DNA of 64,000 nucleotides from JBHIYN01 sp041984235 (GTDB taxonomy: Bacteria; Pseudomonadota; Gammaproteobacteria; Ga0077536). Under the pieces are notes generated by a model. The model made no database searches. It had not been told where the DNA came from and saw only the letters and a program-made list of their open reading frames with translations. The stretch covers positions 18,486-82,485 of the forward strand of contig JBHIYN010000022.1 in NCBI GenBank assembly GCA_041984235.1. Direction: 5' to 3'. Below are positions 16,065-23,831 of this stretch, piece after piece (position 1 is the first letter of the stretch; the number at the start of each line of letters is the position of its first letter). The translations under genes were made by a program, and so were the position numbers.

Positions 16065-17681
16065 TCAGTATCCCTCGATTTGCAGATCGATCAATGCCGC
16101 GCGGCCGGCGGCGAAGGCGGCGTCGAGAACCTCGTCGAGGTCCTCGTTGCGCGCCACGCGCTCGCCGAACAGGCCAAAGGCACGCGCGTAGGCGGCGAAA
16201 TCCGGGTTGACCAGTGCGGTGCCGAGCGCCCGCCCGGGGTACAGGCGCTGCTGGTGCATCTCGATGGTGCCGTAGGAGGCGTTGTTGAACACCAGGATCA
16301 GCGGCCGCGCGTCATGCGCCACGGCGGTGGCGAGCTCGCTGCCGGTCATGAGCATGCCGCCGTCACCGACACACCCGACCACGCGGGACGCGGGGCGGCT
16401 GAGCGCCGCCGCGACCGCGGCAGGCACGCCGAAGCCCATGGCGCCGTTGACCGGCGCCAGCAGGCGACCGGGCCGGCGATAACGGCGATAGCGCTGCGGC
16501 CAGCGCGAGAAGTTGCCGGCGTCGACGGTGACGACGGCATCGTCGCCGAGGCGCGCGTTGAGCGCGGCCATGACGGCGCCGGGATCCAGCGCGGCGCTGC
16601 ACGCCGGCGGCGCGGCGGCGGCTTCGAAGGCCGCCCGCAGGCGCGCCCGCCACGCCGCACAGTCGGCCTCGACCACGCGCGCGCCTGCGGCGAGGGTGGC
16701 GAGCGTGAGCGGGACGTCGGCGACGATGCCGACGTCGACCGCGTAGTTCAGCCCGATCGCCGCGGCGTCCGGGTAGAGATGCGCGAGGCCGCGCGGGCGA
16801 CCGTCACGGAACAGCGTGTAACCCTGCGTGGTCGGCTCGTCCAGGCGTGCGCCGATGACCAGCACGAAGTCCGCTTCGGCAGCGAGCTGCCACACCGCCT
16901 CGTGCGCGCCGAGTCCGAGGTAGCCGGCAAAACAGGGGTGCTGGTTGTCGATCAGGTCATGGCGGCGGAATGCGGTCAGCACCGGGATGTCGTTGCCCGC
17001 GGCGAAGCGCTCCAGGTCGGCGCCGGCCGCGTCCGGCCAGTCGCTGCCACCGGCGATGATGAGTGGCCGCTGCGCCGCGCGCAGCAGTGCGAGCACGCGC
17101 TCCAGCGCCGCGGGGTCCGGTGCCGGACACGCGATCGTCAGCGGCGGCAGCGACGGCCAGGCGCCGCGCTCGGCGAGCACGTCCTCGGGCAAGGCCAGCA
17201 CCACCGGCCCGGGCCGGCCGGCCTGTGCGCACTCGAAAGCGCGCGTGAACGCGTCCGGCAGCGCCGCCGCCGAGCCGACCTGCTCGACGTGCTTCGCCAG
17301 CGGTGCGAAACAGGCCTCGTAGTCGAGCTCCTGGAACGCCTCGCGGCCGAGCTTGTCGCGCGCGACCTGGCCGACGCCGAGCACCAGCGGTATCGACCCC
17401 TGACGCGCAACGTGCAGCGCGATGGCGGCGTTGCTCGCACCCGGTCCGCGGGTGACGAAACACACACCGGGGCGGCCACTCAGCCGCGCTTCGGCCGCGG
17501 CCATGAACGCCGCGCCGGCCTCGTGCCGGCAGACCACCAGGCGGATGGCGTCGCGCGCGTCGTAGAGTGCGTCGACGACCGCGAGGTAGCTCTCGCCCGG
17601 CACGCAGTAGACGCGCTCGACCGCGTGCGCGCGCAGCGCCGCCGCCACCGCCTCGCCACCGCTCGACGCTGAAGCGTTCAT
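16065..17681 (-). CDS. Thiamine-diphosphate-dependent enzyme, acetolactate synthase/decarboxylase type
   Basis: I chose the ATG at 17681 (MNASASSGGEAV), giving 538 residues. The three-domain POX fold is clear: N-terminal ThDP-pyrimidine domain with VYCVPGESYLAVVDAL, whose glutamate activates the cofactor; central domain with PLIIAGGSDWPDAAGADLER; C-terminal domain with the GDGGMLMTGSEL...NN cofactor motif (GDG-x26-NN, residues about 412-440). Homologues are annotated as acetolactate synthase-like, benzoylformate decarboxylase or similar. The FAD-site features of true acetolactate synthase are not diagnostic here. It is the first gene of the minus-strand run leading to the reductive dehalogenase-like gene (31 bp gap), so a catabolic decarboxylation or carboligation is more likely than valine synthesis. 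Confidence 0.85.
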   Translation of the reverse strand: MNASASSGGEAVAAALRAHAVERVYCVPGESYLAVVDALYDARDAIRLVVCRHEAGAAFMAAAEARLSGRPGVCFVTRGPGASNAAIALHVARQGSIPLVLGVGQVARDKLGREAFQELDYEACFAPLAKHVEQVGSAAALPDAFTRAFECAQAGRPGPVVLALPEDVLAERGAWPSLPPLTIACPAPDPAALERVLALLRAAQRPLIIAGGSDWPDAAGADLERFAAGNDIPVLTAFRRHDLIDNQHPCFAGYLGLGAHEAVWQLAAEADFVLVIGARLDEPTTQGYTLFRDGRPRGLAHLYPDAAAIGLNYAVDVGIVADVPLTLATLAAGARVVEADCAAWRARLRAAFEAAAAPPACSAALDPGAVMAALNARLGDDAVVTVDAGNFSRWPQRYRRYRRPGRLLAPVNGAMGFGVPAAVAAALSRPASRVVGCVGDGGMLMTGSELATAVAHDARPLILVFNNASYGTIEMHQQRLYPGRALGTALVNPDFAAYARAFGLFGERVARNEDLDEVLDAAFAAGRAALIDLQIEGY

Positions 17682-17892
17682 CCGACTTCGCGGCAGTGCC
17701 CGTTCACGGCGCGCGGCAAGCCGGCCTGGCCGGGTTCTGCGCAACGACCGCTGGGCAGGAACCGTGGCCGGCGCTGCGGGTACGCCACGCTCGCACTGTC
17801 CACCGTGTTCCGTCCCTCCCTTCGCGAGCGGCCAGTATAGCGGTGCGGATCTGGATTAGAATTGCTCCCCCGCGAGGTCACGGAGCGCACCG
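17682..17892. promoter_or_regulatory. Divergent intergenic region upstream of the reductive dehalogenase run
   Basis: These 211 bp separate two divergent genes and must hold both promoters. On the plus strand a TAGAAT element at 17857-17862 lies 31 bp before the HCCA isomerase start and resembles a sigma-70 -10 box, without a convincing -35. I found no clear regulator palindrome. Confidence 0.4.
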
Positions 17893-18480
17893 ATGAGTGG
17901 TACTGCCGTCAAGGTCTTCTTCAACTTCCGCAGTCCCTACTGTTACCTGGTGTCGCATTCCCTGTTCGAACGCCTGGCACGCTTCGACATCGATCTCCAG
18001 TGGCGCTCACTGGGCGGCTGGGACGGCCGCTCCGCGCCGGAGCGCGCCAAGGTCAAGGTGCCCCTGACGCGGCAGGACGTGGCGCGCTGGTGCCGCCGCC
18101 TGGAGGTGCCGTTCAACCCGCCGCCGATCACCACCGACCCGACCCCGGCCGCGCTGCTCGCCTGCGCTGCCGAGAGCCAGGGCGTGCTGGCGGATTACGT
18201 CAAGGCGGTGATGTGGGCGGAGTGGGCGCAAGGTCGCGACATCGGCCAGCACGAGGTGCTGCTGGAGATTGCCGCGCCGCTGGGCATCGATGCGGACAGC
18301 GCCCGTGCCGCGCTCGACTCCGGCGACAACCGGCGCCGCCTGCAGGACAACTGGGCGGAGGCGATGGAGCTCGGTGTGATCGGCGTGCCCAGCTTCGTCG
18401 TCGGCGAGCAGATTTTCTGGGGCAACGATCGCGTCGACTTTCTGGAGGAACACCTGCGCGAGCTCGGCCTGGAGAAATAG
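17893..18480 (+). CDS. 2-hydroxychromene-2-carboxylate isomerase-family DsbA-fold protein
   Basis: The 195-residue protein has a DsbA/kappa-GST fold. It begins VKVFFNFRSPYCYLVSHSLF, where the Ser in FRSPY takes the place of the thiol pair, as in HCCA isomerases (NahD). It ends with the cis-proline strand GVIGVPSFVVGEQIFWGNDRVDFLEE typical of the family. These glutathione-dependent enzymes isomerise 2-hydroxychromene-2-carboxylate to trans-o-hydroxybenzylidenepyruvate in naphthalene degradation, but many family members act on other aromatics. It stands alone, divergent from the ThDP gene and followed by a hairpin at 18503-18530. Confidence 0.85.
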   Translation: MSGTAVKVFFNFRSPYCYLVSHSLFERLARFDIDLQWRSLGGWDGRSAPERAKVKVPLTRQDVARWCRRLEVPFNPPPITTDPTPAALLACAAESQGVLADYVKAVMWAEWAQGRDIGQHEVLLEIAAPLGIDADSARAALDSGDNRRRLQDNWAEAMELGVIGVPSFVVGEQIFWGNDRVDFLEEHLRELGLEK

Positions 18481-18502
18481 GCCGGTCGCGCTGGATGCGG
18501 AT

Positions 18503-18530
18503 GGCCGCGGCGGCAGGTGCCGCCGCGGCC
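18503..18530. terminator. GC hairpin between convergent genes
   Basis: A perfect 12-bp stem (GGCCGCGGCGGC with its complement) closes a 4-base AGGT loop, 23 bp after the HCCA isomerase stop and 41 bp before the end of the convergent PEP-CTERM gene. It lacks a T run, so it is a probable bidirectional terminator of the GC-rich type but not a textbook one. Confidence 0.55.
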
Positions 18531-18570
18531 GTGCGGGGGAAGACGCGCCGCAGGCGCGCAGGTCATCGGA

Positions 18571-19383
18571 TCAGCTGGTGCGGCGGCGGCGCAGGCGCCC
18601 GCCCATGCCGGCGAGACCGAGCATGGCGAGACCCAGTGCGGCCGGCTCGGGTACCGTGTTCGGCGGCGGCTGCGGGGCAAAGCTGGTCTCGCCCTCGATG
18701 GTGTCATTGCCGCAGGTCATTGCCCAGTGCACGGCGAGCGAGGTCAACCCGGTCGGGTTCCACAGCGCGGTGCCGGCGATATCGAAGGTGTAGCTGACCT
18801 TGCTGCCCGCGGTGACCGACCAGGTGCCGCTGGACAGCGCAGTGACGTCGGCGTTGCGATCGACCGCGACCTCCTGTCCGTTGCGGAAGATCGCACCGCT
18901 CATGAAGTCGTCGGTGAGCAGCGCGTTGGCATCGTTGGTCGCGCCGTTGAGGGCGTACAACGTGCCAGTGCCGCCGGCGTCGGTCCAGCGGTCGCCATCG
19001 ATCGAGAAGCCGTAGAACCAGCGCGTGCCGTTGGCGTGGTTGTCGCCGGCATACGGAGCCGGGCCGGCCGGTGTCCACAGGTTGGACAGGAAGACGTCGC
19101 CATAGCCGATACCACGGCTCTGCCCGGGAACGGTGTTGGTGTAGCTCGCGAACAGGCTCTCGTCGGCGCGCCCGGCCAGGTTGGTGTAGATGTCGACGGT
19201 GACGATGCTGCCGGCCAGCGAGACGTCGGCATGGGTGATCTGGAACAGGCTGTCACTGCCGATGACGTCACCATGTCCGTGCGCATCGCTGCCGCGGTAG
19301 TTGTCGTTGATCAGGTTGGCGGATGCACCGCCGGCACTGCACATCAGCAGGCCCGCGAGGACCAGGGACTTCTTCTTGTTCAT
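18571..19383 (-). CDS. PEP-CTERM-anchored exported protein
   Basis: The ATG at 19383 is preferred over the adjacent GTG because GGAG lies 8 bp ahead of it; the product has 270 residues. An N-terminal signal peptide (KKKSLVLAGLLMCSAGGASA) is followed by a beta-rich body (GSDAHGHGDVIGSDSLFQIT, FQITHADVSLAGSIVTVDIY). The last 26 residues are a PEP-CTERM sorting signal: VPEPAALGLAMLGLAGMGG, then an arginine-rich tail. Such proteins are processed by an exosortase (EpsH/XrtA family) and linked to exopolysaccharide production in biofilm formers. No exosortase is in this window. The body domain resembles PEP-CTERM substrates of unknown function. Confidence 0.88.
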   Translation of the reverse strand: MNKKKSLVLAGLLMCSAGGASANLINDNYRGSDAHGHGDVIGSDSLFQITHADVSLAGSIVTVDIYTNLAGRADESLFASYTNTVPGQSRGIGYGDVFLSNLWTPAGPAPYAGDNHANGTRWFYGFSIDGDRWTDAGGTGTLYALNGATNDANALLTDDFMSGAIFRNGQEVAVDRNADVTALSSGTWSVTAGSKVSYTFDIAGTALWNPTGLTSLAVHWAMTCGNDTIEGETSFAPQPPPNTVPEPAALGLAMLGLAGMGGRLRRRRTS

Positions 19384-19565
19384 CACGTGTGCTCCAAGGT
19401 GTTTCGCGACCGGAACAATCCGGGCGTCGGAAAGATTTGGACGGAGCTTACGTGTGCGGCGGGCGCCGCGTCTGTGAAGAACTGTGTAGGGACGGGGTTT
19501 GTGAGGGTAAGCCTGTAAACGATTGTGGCGGCAGTGGAAAAGTTGTGACGGATTACCGCCGCGCA

Positions 19566-19598
19566 GGCGACGCCGGGCGTTCGCAGCCCGGCGTCGCC
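19566..19598 (-). terminator. Perfect 13-bp hairpin after the hydroquinone dioxygenase gene
   Basis: GGCGACGCCGGGC at 19566-19578 pairs perfectly with 19586-19598 across a 7-base loop, starting 7 bp beyond the stop of the minus-strand dioxygenase gene. No T run follows on the minus strand. It is probably a transcript end or a 3' stabilising structure. Confidence 0.55.
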
Positions 19599-19604
19599 CC
19601 GCCT

Positions 19605-20570
19605 TCAGTCGCGCAGGTAACCGAGCTGCGAGAGCAGCTCTTCCTTGCTCATGTCGAGCTGCGGCGAAACCATGACTTCGAGGCCCAGGCGATCGCTGCT
19701 CTCGTCGCAGGTGAAGCCATCGTCGTGGGTCACGGTCGCCTCGAACATGGCGCCCGACGGGGTGCGCACGTAGATGGAATCGAAGTAACCCCGATCCTTG
19801 ACGTCCGAGACGTCGGTATAGCCCATGCCCTCGAGGTGGAACTTGAGCTGATCCTGCTGCTCGTGACTGCCGATCTGGAAGGCCATGTGGTGCACCGTGC
19901 CCTCGCCGACGATCCAGCTGCCTGGCTTGCGATCCGGCAGGACCTCGAAATCGATGTAGGTGCCGGTGCCGCCCTCGCCGAGCTGGTAGCGCACGTGGTT
20001 ACCATCCTCGGCGACCCGCGTACCGCCCCAGCCGAGTTGCAGGAACTCGTTCATCATCTCCATGTCACGCGTGGTCACGGAGATGGCATGCGTGCCGCGG
20101 ATCATGAGCTCGGCGGGGACCGGCCCCCTGGTGTGCGGCGTGCGCGGGTCGTCGTCGATGCCGACCAGTGAGTAGTCCACGCCGCAGGGATGCTGGAAGT
20201 CGAGATAACGTTCGCCGAAACGCTCGTCCTCGGTGACCTCGAAACCGTGCTCGCGCAGGCGATCGTGCCAGAACGACAGCGCGGCGCTCGGCACCGAGAG
20301 ACTCAGGTTGCCGACCTGGCCGGATCCCTTGCGCCCCTTGATGCCGGTGTGCGCGACCGGAAAGGTCGTTACCAGGGAACTCTCGTCGCCGTTGTCATTG
20401 CCGTAGTAGAGGTGGTAAATCGGCACCTCGCCGTCGTAGAAGGCGGTCTTCTTGACGCTCTTCATACCCAGCACCTTGGTGTGGAAGTCGTAGCACTCCT
20501 GGGCGCCACCGGTGGCGATGGTGATGTGATGATGGCGGGTGATGAACTTTCCGGGATCGCTGGCGGCCAT
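19605..20570 (-). CDS. Hydroquinone 1,2-dioxygenase of the PcpA/LinE type (VOC fold)
   Basis: The start at ATG 20570 follows GAGGAG; the product has 321 residues in two vicinal-oxygen-chelate modules. The ring-cleaving PcpA/LinE signature is strong: FYDGEVPIYHLYYG, TGIKGRKGSGQ, ERFGERYLDFQHP, and RGYFDSIYVRTPSGAMFEA. The expected Fe(II) ligands are His15 (HHHITI), His228 (VHHMAF) and Glu277 (MFEAT), with Tyr262 in the second shell. PcpA opens 2,6-dichlorohydroquinone and LinE chlorohydroquinone, giving chloromaleylacetate or an acyl chloride. The divergent maleylacetate reductase 132 bp away supplies the next step. A VOC dioxygenase for another para-diol remains possible. Confidence 0.87.
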   Translation of the reverse strand: MAASDPGKFITRHHHITIATGGAQECYDFHTKVLGMKSVKKTAFYDGEVPIYHLYYGNDNGDESSLVTTFPVAHTGIKGRKGSGQVGNLSLSVPSAALSFWHDRLREHGFEVTEDERFGERYLDFQHPCGVDYSLVGIDDDPRTPHTRGPVPAELMIRGTHAISVTTRDMEMMNEFLQLGWGGTRVAEDGNHVRYQLGEGGTGTYIDFEVLPDRKPGSWIVGEGTVHHMAFQIGSHEQQDQLKFHLEGMGYTDVSDVKDRGYFDSIYVRTPSGAMFEATVTHDDGFTCDESSDRLGLEVMVSPQLDMSKEELLSQLGYLRD

Positions 20571-20702
20571 GGGCGGCTCCTCGCACGGATGGAATCGCGC
20601 CACGCTATCACGGTGCGCGGACGCCAGCCAATCGGCGCGCTTGGGCGAGCCGCGCGCGGCGGCATATCATGCTCCTCCCGCGCGCGACCACGGTACCCCC
20701 GC

Positions 20703-21779
20703 ATGTCCCCGTTCGAACTCCGCATGCTGCCCTGGAACGTCGCCTTCGGCGCCGGCAGCCTTGCCTCCCTACCCGGGCGTATGGACGAGCTCGCCCTGTC
20801 GCGTGCGCTGGTGCTGTCGACGCCGGAGCAACGCGGCGATGCCGAACGCCTCGCCGCGCTGCTCGGTACACGCGCCGCCGGCATCTTCGACCAGGCGCGC
20901 ATGCACGTGCCGCTCGCGACGGCCGACGCCGCGGCCGGCGCCGCGCAGGGACTCGGCTGCGACTGCAGCGTGAGCATCGGCGGCGGCTCGACCACCGGTC
21001 TCGGCAAGGCCCTGGCGCTGCGCGCGGGATTGCCGCTGATCGCGGTGCCGACGACCTACGCCGGCTCCGAGATGACCAATATATGGGGACTGACCGAGGA
21101 CGGTCGCAAGCGCACCGGCCGCGATGCCGCCGTGCTGCCGCGGCTGACCATCTACGACGCCGAGCTCACGCTCGGTCTGCCACCCGCGGTCGCCGGCCCC
21201 AGTGGCATGAACGCGCTGGCCCAGGCGGTAATCAATGCCAAGGACCCGCGCACCAATCCGATCATCACGCTGATGGCGCTGGAAGCGATCCGCGCCATCG
21301 CGGACAGCCTGCCGCAGGTGATGGCAGAACCCGGCGCGCTGCCCGCGCGCGAGCAGCTGCTCTACGGCGCGGCGCTGGCCGGCGCGGCGCTCGGCGCCGG
21401 CGTCACCAGCCTGCACCACCGCCTGTGCCACACGCTCGGCGGCAGCTACGACACACCGCACGCCGAGACCCACACCGTGCTGCTGCCCTACTCGGTCGCC
21501 TACGCCGCGCCGGCGGTCCCCGAGCGCATGGCGCGCATCGCCGCGGCGCTGGGCGCCGATGACGCGGCCGGCGCGATCCACGATCTCGCCAGCCGCCTCG
21601 GGCTGCCGACCTCGCTCGCCGCGCTCGGCATCGGCGCCGCCGATCTCGAACGCATCGCCGACATCGCCACCGAGAGCGACATCGTCAATCCGCGCCCGGT
21701 CACCAGGGACGGCGTGCTGCACCTGCTGCAGCAGGCGCTGGCCGGCGCCCGCCCCGTGAAGGAGGATGCCACGCCGTGA
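20703..21779 (+). CDS. Maleylacetate reductase
   Basis: The ATG at 20703 (SPFELRMLPWNVAFGAGSL) gives 358 residues, the usual length for this iron-alcohol-dehydrogenase-like family (LinF, PcpE, TftE, ClcE). The nucleotide site is SIGGGSTTGLGKALA followed by AVPTTYAGSEMTNIWGLTED, which is diagnostic. The metal or active-site histidines lie in LHHRLCHTLGG and PHAETH. The enzyme reduces maleylacetate (and removes a 2-chloro substituent from chloromaleylacetate) to 3-oxoadipate with NADH. Next to a PcpA/LinE-type dioxygenase it completes the lower hydroquinone route, and it is the only maleylacetate reductase in the window, so it may also serve the second hydroquinone dioxygenase at 28-30 kb. Its stop overlaps the GST start. 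Confidence 0.93.
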   Translation: MSPFELRMLPWNVAFGAGSLASLPGRMDELALSRALVLSTPEQRGDAERLAALLGTRAAGIFDQARMHVPLATADAAAGAAQGLGCDCSVSIGGGSTTGLGKALALRAGLPLIAVPTTYAGSEMTNIWGLTEDGRKRTGRDAAVLPRLTIYDAELTLGLPPAVAGPSGMNALAQAVINAKDPRTNPIITLMALEAIRAIADSLPQVMAEPGALPAREQLLYGAALAGAALGAGVTSLHHRLCHTLGGSYDTPHAETHTVLLPYSVAYAAPAVPERMARIAAALGADDAAGAIHDLASRLGLPTSLAALGIGAADLERIADIATESDIVNPRPVTRDGVLHLLQQALAGARPVKEDATP

Positions 21780-22408
21780 TTGACCTCTACACCTGGTCCA
21801 CGCCGAACGGCCGCAAGGTCTCGATCATGCTCGAAGAGCTCGGCCTGCCGTACACCGTGCACCCGATCGACATCACCAGTGACGCGCAGTTCGCGCCGGC
21901 GTTTCTCGCCATCAGCCCGAACAACAAGATCCCGGCCATCGTCGATCGCGACAGCGATCTGAGCCTGATGGAGTCGGGCGCGATTCTGATCTACCTCGCC
22001 AACAAGGCCGGCCGCCTGCTGCCCGCATCGGGCGACGCGCATTGGCGCGCGCTGGAATGGCTGATGTGGCAGATGGGTGGCGCCGGGCCCATGCTCGGCC
22101 AGGCGCATCACTTCGTGCACTTCAACCCGGACAAGTCGGAGTACGCCACGGCGCGCTACCGGAACGAGGCGGCGCGCCTGTACCGCGTGCTCGACCAGCG
22201 GCTCGCCGCGCACGCCTGGATCGCCGGCGACGAGTACACCATCGCCGACATCGCAACCTGGCCCTGGATCGCGCGCTACGAGTGGCAGGGAGTCGACTTC
22301 GCGCGCTACCCCAACGTGCTGCGCTGGTACCGCGAGATAGCCGCGCGGCCGGCGGTGCAGCGCGGCTTCGTGGTGCCCAACCCGGCCGCGATCCCGGATC
22401 CCGGCTAG
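21776..22408 (+). CDS. yfcG: YfcG/YghU-type glutathione S-transferase
   Basis: Translation starts at GTG 21776, overlapping the maleylacetate reductase stop (GTGA), so the two are coupled. The 210 residues follow the Nu-class pattern of E. coli YfcG: LYTWSTPNGRKVSIMLEELG, SPNNKIPAIVD, LMESGAILIYLANKAG and GGAGPMLGQAHHF. Nu-class proteins are glutathione-dependent disulfide reductases with little classical transferase activity. In chlorinated-phenol clusters, GSTs (PcpC, LinD) remove chlorine from chlorohydroquinones, but this protein lacks their N-terminal Cys-containing motif. A repair or glutathione-lyase role, for instance against glutathionyl-hydroquinone conjugates, is therefore possible. 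Confidence 0.9.
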   Translation: MIDLYTWSTPNGRKVSIMLEELGLPYTVHPIDITSDAQFAPAFLAISPNNKIPAIVDRDSDLSLMESGAILIYLANKAGRLLPASGDAHWRALEWLMWQMGGAGPMLGQAHHFVHFNPDKSEYATARYRNEAARLYRVLDQRLAAHAWIAGDEYTIADIATWPWIARYEWQGVDFARYPNVLRWYREIAARPAVQRGFVVPNPAAIPDPG

Positions 22409-22416
22409 CCGCGCCC

Positions 22417-22758
22417 GTGCCTGTCGCCCGCTACATGGTCACCCTGCGCCATGGCAATGACGCCCCGGTGCGTTTTGCGGCGACGGCCGGTCGCTCCGTG
22501 GTGCGTTCCGCCGCCGCCGCCGGCTACGCCCTGACCACCGGCTGCCTGCAGGGCCGCTGCGCGATCTGCCGCGCGCGGCTGCTGACCGGCGAGGTGGCAG
22601 CCCTGCGCCGCCGCTCCAAGCACGCGCTCGCCGATCCCGCCAGGCGCGCCGACGGCTGCGTACTGCTGTGCTCGGTCGAACCATGTTCCGACCTCGAGCT
22701 GGAAGCACTCAGTCCGTGGCGGCCGATGCGGTCCGCGCTGAGTTCGGGTCCGGCCTGA
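22417..22758 (+). CDS. Plant-type 2Fe-2S ferredoxin
   Basis: GTG at 22417 starts 8 bp after the GST stop; the product has 113 residues. The cluster cysteines are Cys43-x4-Cys48-x2-Cys51 (GCLQGRCAIC) with a distal Cys85 in VLLCSVEPC; Cys81 and Cys90 are further candidates. It would pass single electrons to an oxygenase or dehalogenase. No ferredoxin reductase is adjacent. Candidate partners in the window that lack their own donor are the Rieske oxygenase at 27.1 kb and the reductive dehalogenase-like protein at 13.8 kb; this pairing is speculation. It ends 51 bp before the convergent LysR gene. Confidence 0.85.
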   Translation: MPVARYMVTLRHGNDAPVRFAATAGRSVVRSAAAAGYALTTGCLQGRCAICRARLLTGEVAALRRRSKHALADPARRADGCVLLCSVEPCSDLELEALSPWRPMRSALSSGPA

Positions 22759-22809
22759 CAGACGGCACCAGCGGTGCGCGGCGGGCATCGCGCCGGCATC
22801 GGAAACCAT

Positions 22810-23736
22810 TCAGCCGGTCGGTCCCTCTGACAGTGCCCGGTCCGCGATGCCGGCGTTGCGCGCATGGTGCACGAAGCGATGAGAAACCGGGTTGTCGGAG
22901 TCTTTGCGCCATGCGAGCTGTGTTTCGACGACGGGCGGGTTCGGACTCAAATCACGATAAACCACGCCGGGACGCGCCAGTCCGCGCATCGACCGCGGTA
23001 CGAGTGCGACACCGACCCCGGCGGATACGAGGCCAATCACGGTCTGCATCTGCACTGCCTGCTGACCGATCCGTAATGCGAAGCCGGCGCGCTCGGCGAA
23101 CCCGACGATTCGGTCGTAGAGCCCGGGTGCGAGCTCTCGCCGGACCATAACGAACGGTTCGTCCCGCAGTGCGACAACGTCGATGGTTTCGGTCGACGCC
23201 GCCGGGCTCGTATCCGGCATGCAGACGACCAGGGGTTCCTCGAGCATCGGGATCAATTCGATACCGTCGGTGGGCGACGCGCACAGCATCAGGCCGATAT
23301 CGATCGATCCGCGGGCAAAGGCCTCGAGCTGGGCGTCAGCCGTGCGCTCGAGCAACTCGATATGGACCTCCGGGTGTTCACCGCGGAAGGCACGCACGAG
23401 ACGGGGGAGGAGGTTGTACAGCGTCGTGCTCACGAAGGCCAGGCGGAGCCGGCCGCGCACTCCGTCGGCAACCCGGCGTGCTTGGCGCTCGGCATCGGCG
23501 AGGGCGTCCAGCACGCGCGCGGCATCCGCACGGAAAGCGACGCCTGCCGTGGTCAATGCGATGCCGCGCCCGTCGCGTCGGAACAGGTCGACGCCGATGC
23601 GCCGCTCCAGATCGTGCATCTGCCGACTCAGGGGCGGCTGCGATATGTGCAGTCGAGCCGCCGCCCGACCGATGTGCTGCTCGTCCGCGACGGCGAGAAA
23701 GTAGTGCAGCAGGCGCGTCTCGATCGGCTTATTCAT
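22810..23736 (-). CDS. LysR-family transcriptional regulator
   Basis: The 308-residue protein has a typical N-terminal winged helix-turn-helix: LLHYFLAVADEQHIGRAAAR, LHISQPPLSRQMHDLERRIG. It is followed by the LysR effector domain with LRLAFVSTTLYNLLPRLVRAF and a GLVSAGVGVALVPRSM strand. The subtype resembles the CatR/BenM-like group that responds to aromatic or organic acids. It is divergent from the IlvD/Edd dehydratase with 95 bp between them, holding an inverted repeat at 23749-23762, so it probably controls that gene and itself. Confidence 0.93.
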   Translation of the reverse strand: MNKPIETRLLHYFLAVADEQHIGRAAARLHISQPPLSRQMHDLERRIGVDLFRRDGRGIALTTAGVAFRADAARVLDALADAERQARRVADGVRGRLRLAFVSTTLYNLLPRLVRAFRGEHPEVHIELLERTADAQLEAFARGSIDIGLMLCASPTDGIELIPMLEEPLVVCMPDTSPAASTETIDVVALRDEPFVMVRRELAPGLYDRIVGFAERAGFALRIGQQAVQMQTVIGLVSAGVGVALVPRSMRGLARPGVVYRDLSPNPPVVETQLAWRKDSDNPVSHRFVHHARNAGIADRALSEGPTG

Positions 23737-23748
23737 ACTTTTTAAGTC

Positions 23749-23762
23749 TTGAATGGATTCAA
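23749..23762. promoter_or_regulatory. LysR-type binding site candidate
   Basis: TTGAAT-GG-ATTCAA is a perfect 6-bp inverted repeat of the T-N11-A kind, 13 bp upstream of the LysR start and 70 bp upstream of the dehydratase start. The surrounding 40 bp are unusually AT-rich for this genome, as expected of a divergent promoter. Confidence 0.6.
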
Positions 23763-23831
23763 TTATGTATTAGACAGTATCAATCGCCTGGCCGACCCTG
23801 TCGACCTCATCTGACCGACGGAGGTGTGAAA

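Noticed and set aside
21776..22408. PcpC/LinD-type reductive dechlorinating GST.
   Set aside because: The N-terminal motif (TPNGRKVS and SPNNKIPAIVD) is that of YfcG/YghU; the PcpC cysteine-containing motif is absent.
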